A DNA stretch of 64,000 nt from Herbiconiux sp. (lineage in GTDB: Bacteria; Actinomycetota; Actinomycetes; Actinomycetales; Microbacteriaceae): NCBI RefSeq assembly GCF_004297105.1, contig NZ_SCVE01000018.1, positions 262,668 through 326,667 on the forward strand, given 5' to 3'. Made by a program: the position numbers and the translations under genes. This document shows positions 53,912-62,605 of this stretch, in pieces. Every line of letters starts with the position of its first letter. The stretch's first letter is position 1. The notes beneath the pieces were generated by a model. That model made no database searches. It saw nothing but the letters and a program-made list of their open reading frames with translations, and was not told the origin of the DNA.

Positions 53912-54396
53912 CCGTCATCAGCTCACACAAAGACCCCGAGGCACTCACCCTCACCTTCGTGGCCGAGTTCGACGCCCCCGTCGAGCGCGTCTGGCAGGTG
54001 TGGGAAGACCCCCGTCAGCTCGAACGCTGGTGGGGTCCGCCCACCTGGCCCGCCACCTTCACCCACCACGACTTCGTGGTCGGTGGGGAGTCGCACTACT
54101 TCATGACCGGTCCCGACGGCACACGGGGGTACGGCTGGTGGCGCAGCACGGCCATCGACGCGCCCACCCGGTACGAGTTCGAGGACGGGTTCTCCGACGA
54201 GAACGCGGTGCCGATCGCCGACGGACCGGTCGGCCGGATGGCGGTCACCATCGAGCCATCCGGATCCGGCTGCCGCATGACCACCACGAGCCACTTCGAC
54301 TCGCTCGACGACCTCGACAAGCTCGTCGCGATGGGCATGGAAGAGGGCATGAAGCAGGCGCAGGGCCAGATCGACGACATCGTCGCCTCCGCCTGA
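53908..54396 (+). CDS. SRPBCC (AHSA1-like) domain protein
   Basis: 162 residues. LTFVAEFDAPVERVWQVWEDPRQLERWWGPP is the AHSA1/activator-like start, with a hydrophobic ligand cavity expected. VGRMAVTIEPSGSGCRMTTTSHF and a last helix complete the fold. Its ligand is unknown. Co-transcribed with the ArsR gene. Confidence 0.9.
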   Translation: MTVISSHKDPEALTLTFVAEFDAPVERVWQVWEDPRQLERWWGPPTWPATFTHHDFVVGGESHYFMTGPDGTRGYGWWRSTAIDAPTRYEFEDGFSDENAVPIADGPVGRMAVTIEPSGSGCRMTTTSHFDSLDDLDKLVAMGMEEGMKQAQGQIDDIVASA

Positions 54397-54432
54397 CACG
54401 CGGCCCCGCGTGAGCCCATCGGAGCCGGCGGG

Positions 54433-54452
54433 TTGGTTGTAGACACAACCAA
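54433..54452. promoter_or_regulatory. inverted repeat upstream of the esterase gene, related to the ArsR site
   Basis: TTGGTTGT-AGAC-ACAACCAA is a perfect 8-bp inverted repeat ending 21 bases before the esterase ATG. Its arm ACAACCAA is identical to the block in front of the ArsR gene, so the same regulator may bind both. Confidence 0.6.
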
Positions 54453-54473
54453 TCGCTGCAGTACGGTGGAGAC

Positions 54474-55118
54474 ATGACCGAGCCGCTCACCGTGTCCGCC
54501 GCGATCACCTCCTGGGGCGGCGGGCCCGCTCCTGCCGACACCCGGCGGGTGGTGGTGATGATGCACGGCTACGGTTCGAACGAGGCCGACCTGGCTTCGC
54601 TCGCCCCCGCGCTCCCCCGCGGGCTCGCGTGGGCGAGTCTGCGCGCGCCCTTGACGCTCGCGCCGGGGTCGTACTCCTGGTTCCCCCTCACGGTTCCCGG
54701 CAATCCGCAGCCCGAGCCGGTGCTCGCGGCCACCGAGGCCATCAGCGCGTGGATCGACGAAAACATCCCCGTCGGCGTCGGCGTGGTGTCGCTCGGGTTC
54801 TCGCAGGGCGGCCTGATGGCCTCGCAGCTGCTCCGCGCCGTTCCGCGCCGGGTGGAGGCCACGGTGATCCTCGGCGGTTTCGTTCTCGCGAGCCCGCTGC
54901 CGGGAGACGACGCGCTGGCCGACGACCGGCCGCCCGTGTTCGACGGCCGCGGAGCATCCGACACCGTCATCGCCGCCGACGCCGTGGCGCGCGCGCACGA
55001 CTGGCTGCCCGGGCACTCCACCCTCACCGAACGGATCTACCCGGGCCTCGGCCACGGCATCGACGCGACCGAGCTGGCCGACGTCGTGGCCTTCCTCGAG
55101 GCGCTCCCGAACCCATGA
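54474..55118 (+). CDS. phospholipase/carboxylesterase family alpha/beta hydrolase
   Basis: 214 residues. VVVMMHGYGSNEADL supplies the oxyanion region, Ser is in LGFSQGGLMA, Asp in GASDTVIA and His in GLGHGID. That is the order of the acyl-protein-thioesterase/carboxylesterase family. Cytoplasmic, substrate unknown. Its stop overlaps the glutaminase ATG by four bases. Confidence 0.9.
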   Translation: MTEPLTVSAAITSWGGGPAPADTRRVVVMMHGYGSNEADLASLAPALPRGLAWASLRAPLTLAPGSYSWFPLTVPGNPQPEPVLAATEAISAWIDENIPVGVGVVSLGFSQGGLMASQLLRAVPRRVEATVILGGFVLASPLPGDDALADDRPPVFDGRGASDTVIAADAVARAHDWLPGHSTLTERIYPGLGHGIDATELADVVAFLEALPNP

Positions 55119-56392
55119 ACGGCGGCGAGGCGGCGGGCACGGGCGCGGTGATCGATCCGCTCTGCCATCCGGTGACGGATGCGCTGGGCGACCTGCTCGC
55201 CACGGTGCGCCGCATCGACCCGGCCGGCGAACTCGCCGACTACATCCCCGAGCTGGCTCGTGTCGACGCCAACGGCTTCGGCATCGCCGCCACCGCCACG
55301 AGTGGACACAGCTATGCCGCAGGTGACGCCGATCGCCTCTTCACCATCCAGTCGGTGTCGAAGCCCTTCGTCTACGCCCTCGCCCTCGAGGCGCTCGGCC
55401 GCGAGGCGGTGCTCGAGCGCGTCGGCGTCGAGCCGAGCGGCGAACCCTTCAACGCCATCAGCTTCGACCAGATCGGCCGGCCCGCGAACCCCATGATCAA
55501 CGCGGGGGCGATCGTCGCCACCTCGCTCATCCCCGCCGCGGATGCCGAGGAGCGCTTCGCCGTCATCCGCGCCGGCCTCTCGGCGTTCGCCGGCCGGCCG
55601 CTCGATCTCGCCCACGACGTCTACGAGTCCGAGTCGGCGACCGGCGACCGCAATCGCGGCCTCGCCCATCTGGCCCGCGCGAGCGGCATGCTCGGCAGCA
55701 CGGTAGCCGACGCCGTCGAGCCCTACTTCCAGCAGTGCTCGCTGCTCGTCGACACCGGCGACCTCGCGATGATGGCGGCGACCCTCGCGAACGGCGGCGA
55801 GCATCCGCTGACCGGTGAACGCGTGGTCGCCGAGGCCGTGGCCCGCGATGTGCTCTCGGTGATGGCCAGCTGCGGCATGTACGACCGTTCGGGCGACTGG
55901 ATGTTCCGCGTGGGCATGCCCGCGAAATCCGGTGTCGGCGGCGGCATCGTGGCGGTCACACCCGGCCAGTACGGCATCGGCGTGTACAGCCCGCCGCTCG
56001 ACTCGGCGGGCAACAGCAGCCGCGGCGTGGCCGCGCTGCAGCTGCTGTCGGCCGAGTTCGGGCTGCACATGCTCGACCGGCCGCGCGAGTCGGTGTCGGC
56101 GGTGGAGAGCATCCGCACCGACGCGGCGACCGGCGCGATCACGGTCGAGGTGCGGGGCGAGATCGACTTCGTGGCGGCCGAGCAGATCGTCTACGCCGCC
56201 ATGGAGGCGGTGGGCGGCGATGGCTCGGGGACGCACACCGGAACGGAGACGGCCGCCCTCGTGATCGACCTCGGCTCTGCCACCCGAGCCACCCCGGTCG
56301 CCGCCCGTCTGATGCGCGCGATGGCCGGGGATGCAGGCACGCGCGGCTACCGCATCTCGGTGCGGGATCCGGCCGGTATCCTGGTGCCATGA
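55115..56392 (+). CDS. glsA: glutaminase A with C-terminal STAS domain
   Basis: 425 residues. Serine-dependent beta-lactamase-like glutaminase: TIQSVSKPF gives Ser80-x-x-Lys83, then NPMINAGAI, SESATGDRNRGLA and SGVGGGIVAVTPGQYGIGVYSP. It hydrolyses glutamine to glutamate and ammonia. The last 105 residues (VEVRGEIDFVAAEQIVYAAM, VIDLGSATRATPVA) form a STAS domain, which may regulate oligomerisation. Start at 55115 fixed by the ATGA overlap. Confidence 0.92.
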   Translation: MNGGEAAGTGAVIDPLCHPVTDALGDLLATVRRIDPAGELADYIPELARVDANGFGIAATATSGHSYAAGDADRLFTIQSVSKPFVYALALEALGREAVLERVGVEPSGEPFNAISFDQIGRPANPMINAGAIVATSLIPAADAEERFAVIRAGLSAFAGRPLDLAHDVYESESATGDRNRGLAHLARASGMLGSTVADAVEPYFQQCSLLVDTGDLAMMAATLANGGEHPLTGERVVAEAVARDVLSVMASCGMYDRSGDWMFRVGMPAKSGVGGGIVAVTPGQYGIGVYSPPLDSAGNSSRGVAALQLLSAEFGLHMLDRPRESVSAVESIRTDAATGAITVEVRGEIDFVAAEQIVYAAMEAVGGDGSGTHTGTETAALVIDLGSATRATPVAARLMRAMAGDAGTRGYRISVRDPAGILVP

Positions 56393-56535
56393 GTGATTCG
56401 AAAGGCGCCGACGCCCGCGACGCGGACGAGGGTTCGGGCGAGGAGGTCGACACGTTCGACAGGAAGCTCGAGGGCTTCATCCACGAGTACATCGCCGACG
56501 CGCGCCCCACCGACGGGCCCGCTCCCGGCGCCTGA
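56389..56535 (+). CDS. 48-residue acidic protein coupled to glutaminase
   Basis: MSDSKGADARDADEGSGEEV starts on the ATG that overlaps the glutaminase stop and ends at a TGA at 56533-56535. Its second half (DTFDRKLEGFIHEYIADAR) predicts an amphipathic helix. Too short for routine gene calls, but the coupling and codon bias support it. Function unknown; perhaps a partner of the STAS domain. Confidence 0.55.
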   Translation: MSDSKGADARDADEGSGEEVDTFDRKLEGFIHEYIADARPTDGPAPGA

Positions 56536-56562
56536 TTCGTCGCGCCCGCGGAGCCCGCGCCC

Positions 56563-57399
56563 TCAGTCGCGCAAGAACGGCTCCTGTCGGTAGCCCGTGC
56601 CGTCGGCCACCACCACGGTCGACTCCGGCACCTCGATGAACGCCCCGGGCAGATCGGTGAGCGGCTCCGACACGATCACCCGCGCGCCGCGCCCGAACAC
56701 CTTCAACCGATCGATGTCGGGGTAGGTGGCCTGCAGCGTCTCGATGTCCTCGGAGTAGTACAGGGTGCGCGAGGCGTGCTCGCTCGAGTAGCGGAATGCC
56801 CACACGGTCGATCCGTCGCTCACCGCGAACGTGCCCTGAACCGGGTTCGGCACGCTCAAGCGCGCTCCGATGGCCTCGATCTCGCGAAGCGTCACGGCCA
56901 TGGCCGCCTCGGGATCCTCGCGCAGCCCCCGGCTCAGCGCCAGGTAGAACACCGCCTCCGAATCCGTCGTGCCCCGGATGTCGCCGAACAGCGCCGGGTC
57001 GATGGCCAGCAGGATGTCGCGCTTCATCACCTCGAACTGACGGAGCCCGCCGTTGTGCATGAACATCCAGTTCTCGTGCCGGAACGGATGGCAGTTCGTC
57101 TGCTGGATCGGCGGCCCGGCGGCCGCGCGCACGTGCGCGAAGAACAGCGGGCTCTCGACGGCGTGCGCGATCTCGCTGAGGTTCTCGTCGAACCAGGCGG
57201 GCTCGATGCTGCGGAAGAGCGCGGGTGCCGTGCCGGGTGCAGTGTCGGCCGGGTACCACCCGATGCCGAACCCGTCGCCGTTCACGGTCTCCTTGCCGAG
57301 CGGCGAGTTGAGCGACTGCGCCACGAGGGAGTGCGGGGTGTCGAGCACGAGGGTGGCGGGATGCAGGGGCTCACCGCGATAGGCGATCCACCGGCACAT
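56563..57399 (-). CDS. class II glutamine amidotransferase
   Basis: 278 residues. MCRWIAYRGEP places the nucleophile Cys at position 2 after Met removal. NGDGFGIGWY, FFAHVRAAAG, QQTNCHPF and FMHNGGL are the Ntn glutaminase motifs. This is the YafJ/EgtC-like type without a synthase domain. The substrate of the released ammonia or of a gamma-glutamyl cleavage is not known; no ergothioneine genes are adjacent. Confidence 0.9.
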   Translation of the reverse strand: MCRWIAYRGEPLHPATLVLDTPHSLVAQSLNSPLGKETVNGDGFGIGWYPADTAPGTAPALFRSIEPAWFDENLSEIAHAVESPLFFAHVRAAAGPPIQQTNCHPFRHENWMFMHNGGLRQFEVMKRDILLAIDPALFGDIRGTTDSEAVFYLALSRGLREDPEAAMAVTLREIEAIGARLSVPNPVQGTFAVSDGSTVWAFRYSSEHASRTLYYSEDIETLQATYPDIDRLKVFGRGARVIVSEPLTDLPGAFIEVPESTVVVADGTGYRQEPFLRD

Positions 57400-57458
57400 G
57401 CGCTCACCTCCTCGGTGGCGCTGAGCCTATCCTGGTCTCCACGAGAGCGGGGGCGATC

Positions 57459-58853
57459 ATGACCGGAGCGGCGGGTGGGCCGGCGGCGGCACCGGATGCC
57501 TCGCTGCTCGCGACCGCGGGGCGCTACGTGCCCGTGGGCCTCGCGCTGTTCGCCATCCAACTCGATTTCTTCTCGCTGAGTCTCGCGCTGCCCACCATCT
57601 CGAGGGACCTCGGGGTGCCGGTGACCGATCTGCAGTGGCTGCTGAGCGCCTACCTGCTGAGCCTCGGTGCCTCGTTCGTGCCCGCCGGGAAGGTGGGCGA
57701 CCTCATCGGCCGCAAGCGCACTCTGATGATCGGGCTCGTGGTGTTCGGCGTCACCAGCCTGGTCTGCGGTCTCGCGTCCGACGTCGGCCTGCTCATCGGG
57801 TTCCGTGCCGCTCAGGGAATCGGCGCCGCGCTCATCATGCCGAACGCCTTCGCCCTCATGGGCGCGTCGCTCGATGAGGCCCATCGGGCGAAGGTGATGG
57901 GTCTCATGCTCGGCATCGCCGGCGTGGGCACCGCGCTCGGACCCGTGGTGGGCGGGGTGCTCGCCTCCACCGCCGGGTGGCGCTGGGTGTTCTTCATCAA
58001 CCTGCCCGTGGCTCTCATCGCCGTTCTCGGCGCGCAGCGGCTCCACGAGTCGTACGGCACCGGGAGTCGCGGTTCCCTGCGAAGTCTCGACTGGCCGGGA
58101 GTCGTTCTCGTGATGGCGGGTCTCGCAGCTCTCAGCGTCGGTGTCGACGACGTGAGCACCTTCGGCATCGCGAGCCCGGCCACCTGGGGCCCGCTCGCCG
58201 CGGCCGTGCTTCTGCTCACGGCCTTCGCGCTCCGCGAGAGCCGGGCCGTCTCCCCGTTGGTCCGGCCCGCTCTGCTGCGCAATCGGGCCTACGTGGTTCT
58301 CGTCGTCGCGAGCACGGTCGCCAATGTGGGCCTGAACGTCGGCGTTCTGGTGGCGACCCTCGACCTGCAGTCGGTGCGCGGGTTGTCGGCCGGGGCATCC
58401 GGTCTCGTGTTCATGCTCGGGTCGATCGGCCTGGCGGTGGGCGGACCGGTCTCCGGATGGCTCACCGCACGTTTCGGGGCGCCCTGGGTGCTGTGCGGCG
58501 CCCTGGTGGTCGGTGCCGGCGCGCTCCTCGCACTGGCGGTGGCGCCCGATCTCGTTGTCTTCGTGATCGCCCTCGGCGTGACGGGCTTCGCCTGCGGCAT
58601 GGGGTATTCGGTGTCGCAGATCGGCATCCCGGGCATCCTCGCGCCCGAGGAGGTGGGCGAGGGCAGCAGCCTGCTGCTCACGGTGCTCGTGTCGGTCGGC
58701 GGCATCGCCGTGGTGGCGGCCGGCGCGGTGATCGAGCTTCAGGGCCCGACGCCCACGACCGCCTCACTCGACTCGACCCTGCTCGGCACGGCGGCACTCC
58801 TCGGCGCGGTAGGCCTCACCACCCTCGTCTCCGCGGCGCTCCGCCGCCCCTGA
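57459..58853 (+). CDS. MFS transporter, DHA2-like
   Basis: 464 residues. FFSLSLALPTISRDLGVP, KVGDLIGRKRTLMIGLVVF (motif A) and VGTALGPVVGGVLASTAGWRWVF (motif C) identify a drug/solute exporter. Fourteen helices are plausible. It is divergent from the amidotransferase gene (59 bases) and converges with zwf (8 bases apart). Confidence 0.9.
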   Translation: MTGAAGGPAAAPDASLLATAGRYVPVGLALFAIQLDFFSLSLALPTISRDLGVPVTDLQWLLSAYLLSLGASFVPAGKVGDLIGRKRTLMIGLVVFGVTSLVCGLASDVGLLIGFRAAQGIGAALIMPNAFALMGASLDEAHRAKVMGLMLGIAGVGTALGPVVGGVLASTAGWRWVFFINLPVALIAVLGAQRLHESYGTGSRGSLRSLDWPGVVLVMAGLAALSVGVDDVSTFGIASPATWGPLAAAVLLLTAFALRESRAVSPLVRPALLRNRAYVVLVVASTVANVGLNVGVLVATLDLQSVRGLSAGASGLVFMLGSIGLAVGGPVSGWLTARFGAPWVLCGALVVGAGALLALAVAPDLVVFVIALGVTGFACGMGYSVSQIGIPGILAPEEVGEGSSLLLTVLVSVGGIAVVAAGAVIELQGPTPTTASLDSTLLGTAALLGAVGLTTLVSAALRRP

Positions 58854-58861
58854 CCCCCTCC

Positions 58862-60334
58862 TCAGGACTTCTGGGGGCGCCAGGCTCGTTCGAAGGGGAG
58901 ACGCCAGGCGTGCGGCGCGATCATCTGGTGGATCGCGTTCGGGCCCCAGGTGCCCGGGGCGTAGATCTTCACCGGCGGCGGGTCATCCAGCAGCGGCTGT
59001 GCGATCTCCCACAGGCGCTCGATGCCCTCGGCGGTGGTGAAGAGCGTGTGGTCGCCGCGCATGGCGTCGAGGATGAGGCGCTCGTAGGCCTCGAGCACGT
59101 CGCCCGCCCGCTCGTGGTCGTGCAACGCGAACTGCATCGAGAGCTTGTCGAGCTTCATGCCGGGGCCCGGCCGCTTGCCGTAGAACGACAGCGACACCTT
59201 CGAGGCGTCGGCGAGGTCGAACGTGAGGTGGTCGGGCCCGGACCGGCCCACGCCCGAACCCGCGGGGAACATCGACTTGGGCGGCTCGTTGAAGGCGATC
59301 GAGATGATGCGCTGCCCCTCGGCGAGCTTCTTGCCGGTGCGCAGATAGAAGGGCACTCCGGCCCAGCGCCAGTTGTCGATCTCGGCTTTGAGCGCCACGA
59401 ACGTCTCGGTGTCCGACTCGGGGTTCACCCCGGGCTCGTCACGGTAGCCGCCGTACTGGCCACGCACCACGTTCGCGGGGTCGAGCATCCGCATCGACCG
59501 GAACACCTTGTTCTTCTCCTCGGAGATCGCCCGCGGCTCGAGCGCGGTGGGCGGCTCCATGGCCATGAACGCGAGGATCTGGAAGAGGTGGGTCACCACC
59601 ATGTCCTTGAAGGCGCCGGTCGACTCGTAGAAGCCTGCCCGGCGGTCGAGGCCGAGCGTCTCGGGCACGTCGATCTGCACGTGGTCGATGAAGTTGCGGT
59701 TCCAGATCGGCTCGAAGAGGCCGTTCGCGAACCGGAAGGCGAGGATGTTCTGCGCCGGCTCCTTGCCCAGGAAGTGGTCGATCCGGAAGATCTGCCGCTC
59801 GCCGAAGGTCTCGTGGAGCGTGCGGTTGACCTCGATCGCGGAGGTGAGATCGGTGCCGAACGGCTTCTCCATGATGATGCGGCTGTGCTCGACCAGCTTG
59901 GCGTCGTCCAGCGTCTGCACCGCGGCGAGCGCGGCTCGAGGCGGAACGCTCAGGTAGTGCAGCAGGCGCGCGCCCTCGCCGAGCGACTTCTGCGCGGCCC
60001 TGACGGCTTTGGCGAGTGCGGCCGGCCCCTCCTCCGACTTCACGTAGGTGACGCGGGAGGCGAACTCCTTCAGCTGTTCCGGGGTGAGCGGGCGGCTGCT
60101 GAACTCCGTGCAGGCCTCCACGGCATGCTGGCGGAACGACTCCTCCGTGTAGTCCTCGAGACTCGTGCCGACCACCCGGATGCTCGGGGCCAGCGACGAG
60201 AGGATGAGGTGGGCGAGGCCCGGCAGCAGCTTGCGCTTGGCCAGGTCGCCCGCGGCCCCGAACAGCACGATCACGTGCGGGGCGATGGTGGCGCTCAGGT
60301 CGAATTCGTCGACGTCGTCTGTTTTCGGGCTCAC
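58862..60334 (-). CDS. zwf: glucose-6-phosphate 1-dehydrogenase
   Basis: 490 residues from the GTG at 60334 (VSPKTDDVDEFDLSATIAPH); an ATG at 60358 is in frame and would add eight residues. NAD(P) motif IVLFGAAGDLAKRKLLPGL, and the active-site signature RIDHFLGKEPAQNIL with the catalytic His-Asp pair. It makes 6-phosphogluconolactone from glucose-6-phosphate in the oxidative pentose phosphate pathway. It stands alone here without tal, opcA or pgl. No strong Shine-Dalgarno precedes the GTG. Confidence 0.93.
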   Translation of the reverse strand: MSPKTDDVDEFDLSATIAPHVIVLFGAAGDLAKRKLLPGLAHLILSSLAPSIRVVGTSLEDYTEESFRQHAVEACTEFSSRPLTPEQLKEFASRVTYVKSEEGPAALAKAVRAAQKSLGEGARLLHYLSVPPRAALAAVQTLDDAKLVEHSRIIMEKPFGTDLTSAIEVNRTLHETFGERQIFRIDHFLGKEPAQNILAFRFANGLFEPIWNRNFIDHVQIDVPETLGLDRRAGFYESTGAFKDMVVTHLFQILAFMAMEPPTALEPRAISEEKNKVFRSMRMLDPANVVRGQYGGYRDEPGVNPESDTETFVALKAEIDNWRWAGVPFYLRTGKKLAEGQRIISIAFNEPPKSMFPAGSGVGRSGPDHLTFDLADASKVSLSFYGKRPGPGMKLDKLSMQFALHDHERAGDVLEAYERLILDAMRGDHTLFTTAEGIERLWEIAQPLLDDPPPVKIYAPGTWGPNAIHQMIAPHAWRLPFERAWRPQKS

Positions 60335-60533
60335 GAGGCGATAGTGGCAGCACGCATCCATCCACGGGGGTGCGGGTGCGCACTCTTCACGCGCCCGTAA
60401 CACCGCGGAATTCTCCCGTCTTCCGGGCCGGCCGAGAGCGTCCGATTTCCCCCTCGACTAGGGGGTTCGCAGGGGTTAGCGTGTAACCGTTCGTGCCTGC
60501 AGTACACGCCATCGCAGCCTGGGGTGATCGCCG

Positions 60534-61178
60534 ATGTCATCGGATCATGCGTCTGTGCCGTCTGAGAAGCGTCGCGCCTGGCCGGTGATCCACATCGTTC
60601 TGCGCTCGGTGCTGGGGGCGGCGCTCGTGGTGATGCTCGTCATCATCGGGCTGCGCGTGTTCGGGCCGGGCGCCCCGAACACCGCGGTGGCGGATGCGAG
60701 CGCGACTCCCACCGCGGCGGCCACCCCGACTCCGACGCCCACACCCACCCCGACGCCGATCCCGACTCCGACCACCACCACGCCGTCCGGTGGTGGCAGC
60801 AGCGGAGGCGGCGGTTCCGGAGGAGGCACCGGCGGCGGCTCGGGGAGCGGCACGACCGCCCCGGTCATCACCTCGTTCAACGGCCCGGCCACGATCGACT
60901 GCCCGGTGCCGTCCGAAGCCCCGGTTCCCGGCGTGCCCGCCGCAGAGACCCCGTACGTGAGTTTCACCTGGACGAGCACCGGGGCCGACACCGCCTACTT
61001 CGGTATCGGCACCGCGGATGCCGAACTCGCCCCCTTCTCGGAGGTGGGCGTGAACGACGGCATCGCGGTCGACTACCAGTGCTCGAACGCGAGCGTCACC
61101 TACGCCATCACGATGATCGGCCCCGGCGGCAAGACCAGCAAGACCCTCGACGTGGTGAACACGGGGTACGTCGGATGA
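60534..61178 (+). CDS. membrane-anchored extracellular protein
   Basis: 214 residues. One N-terminal helix (VLRSVLGAALVVMLVIIGLRVF), a Thr-Pro dipeptide run and a Gly/Ser-rich linker (about 60-108), then a small beta domain with two cysteines (DCPVPSE, DYQCSNAS). It may form an Ig-like fold with a disulphide. Its stop overlaps the kinase ATG by four bases, so the two are probably partners. GGTTA-N5-TAACC in front (60475-60489) is a possible operator. Confidence 0.75.
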   Translation: MSSDHASVPSEKRRAWPVIHIVLRSVLGAALVVMLVIIGLRVFGPGAPNTAVADASATPTAAATPTPTPTPTPTPIPTPTTTTPSGGGSSGGGGSGGGTGGGSGSGTTAPVITSFNGPATIDCPVPSEAPVPGVPAAETPYVSFTWTSTGADTAYFGIGTADAELAPFSEVGVNDGIAVDYQCSNASVTYAITMIGPGGKTSKTLDVVNTGYVG

Positions 61179-62470
61179 CGCCTCCCTCTCCCCAGTCGCC
61201 ACCGCCCCCGCTGCCCGGATTCGACTACCTCGACACCCTCGGCTCCGGCGGCTTCGCCGAGGTGCACCTCTACGAGCAGCATCTGCCCCGACGGCGCGTG
61301 GCCGTGAAGGTGCTCACCGGGGGTGTGCTGGACGAGGCATCCGCGCGGCAGTTCCGCGACGAGGCGAACCAGATGGCTCAGTTGTCGTCGCATCCGTCGA
61401 TCGTCACGGTGTACCAGGCCGGCATCGCGCAGACGGGGCAGGCCTACCTCGTGATGGAGTACTGCGCCCTGCCGAACTACGGTGAGCGGTACCGGCACGA
61501 GGTGATCCCACTCGAGGAGGCGCTGTCGGTCGGGGTGCAGATCGCGGGGGCGGTCGAGACCGCGCACCGGGCCGGCATCCTGCACCGCGACATCAAGCCC
61601 GCCAACATCCTGGTCACCGACTTCCACCGGCCCGCGCTCGCCGACTTCGGCATCGCCGGTGTGCTCGGCAGCTCCACCGCGGTCGACGCCTACTCGGTGC
61701 CGTGGGCGTCGCCGGAGTCGCTCGGCGAGGGCGGGGTGCTGCGGGCGCCGTCCGACGTGTACTCGCTCGCCGCCACCGTGTACACCCTGCTCGCGGGGCG
61801 GGCGCCATTCGAGATCCCGGGCGGGGACAACTCGCCCGAGGCACTCATCCACCGGCTGAACACCGGCCCCGCTCCCGCGACGGGACGACCGGATGTCCCG
61901 CCGGAGCTCGAGGCCGTGCTCGCCACCGCCCTCTCCCTCTCCCCGGCGGCGCGCCACACCACGGCGCTCTCGTTCGGCCGCGCGCTGCAGCAGGTGCAGC
62001 AGCAGTACGGGCTGGCGGTCACCCCGATGGACGCGATCGACGACCCGTTCACGCGCACGGGGGCAGGCATGGGGGCGACGGGTTCGTACGGCGGCACGGT
62101 GCCGCCGGGGCCGGCCTACCCGACGGGCGGTGTTCCTCTGGCGGGCACGGTGCCGGGGGGCGCGGTCGGCACGGGGCCCGCGACGGGTGCGACCGAACCG
62201 CCGACCACGCCGTATCCGTATGCGCCGGCCCCGCAGACCGCGCCCACGGTCGCCTACGCCCCGCAGCCACCCACCACGCCCACGGTCGCCTACGCCCAGC
62301 CTTCCGGTGCGCCACTGGAGTCGACCGTGCGCCGGGCCCCTGCTCCGAGCACCGCCCCCGTGTACACCGCGGAGGCACGCCGCCGCCCGCGCTGGCCCGG
62401 TGTCGTGCTCGACCTCGTGCTGGTGCTCGGCGTCGCCGGGGCCGCCGCGTACCTGGTGTTCGGCGGCTGA
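61175..62470 (+). CDS. serine/threonine protein kinase, C-terminally anchored
   Basis: 431 residues. Glycine loop DTLGSGGFAEVHL, Lys45 in VAVKVL, HRDIKPAN at 137-144, DFG at 157-159 and WASPES at the activation-segment end, so it looks catalytically intact. Residues 320-410 are Pro/Ala/Thr-rich with two near-identical PTTPTVAYA-type units. A membrane helix ends the protein (VVLDLVLVLGVAGAAAYLVF). The next gene encodes an FHA domain, which would read its phosphothreonines. Confidence 0.92.
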   Translation: MTPPSPQSPPPPLPGFDYLDTLGSGGFAEVHLYEQHLPRRRVAVKVLTGGVLDEASARQFRDEANQMAQLSSHPSIVTVYQAGIAQTGQAYLVMEYCALPNYGERYRHEVIPLEEALSVGVQIAGAVETAHRAGILHRDIKPANILVTDFHRPALADFGIAGVLGSSTAVDAYSVPWASPESLGEGGVLRAPSDVYSLAATVYTLLAGRAPFEIPGGDNSPEALIHRLNTGPAPATGRPDVPPELEAVLATALSLSPAARHTTALSFGRALQQVQQQYGLAVTPMDAIDDPFTRTGAGMGATGSYGGTVPPGPAYPTGGVPLAGTVPGGAVGTGPATGATEPPTTPYPYAPAPQTAPTVAYAPQPPTTPTVAYAQPSGAPLESTVRRAPAPSTAPVYTAEARRRPRWPGVVLDLVLVLGVAGAAAYLVFGG

Positions 62471-62605
62471 GATGACCTGTGCGAGCCGCTCCCGCCTCGC
62501 CGGTGACGTGTGCGCGCGGGCGGGAGCCCCTGACCCGTCCGAGAGGGTCGCCGTCGGGCAGACGGATGCGCCCCAGGGCGGATCCGCGGCCGGAGGTGGG
62601 CGGCC

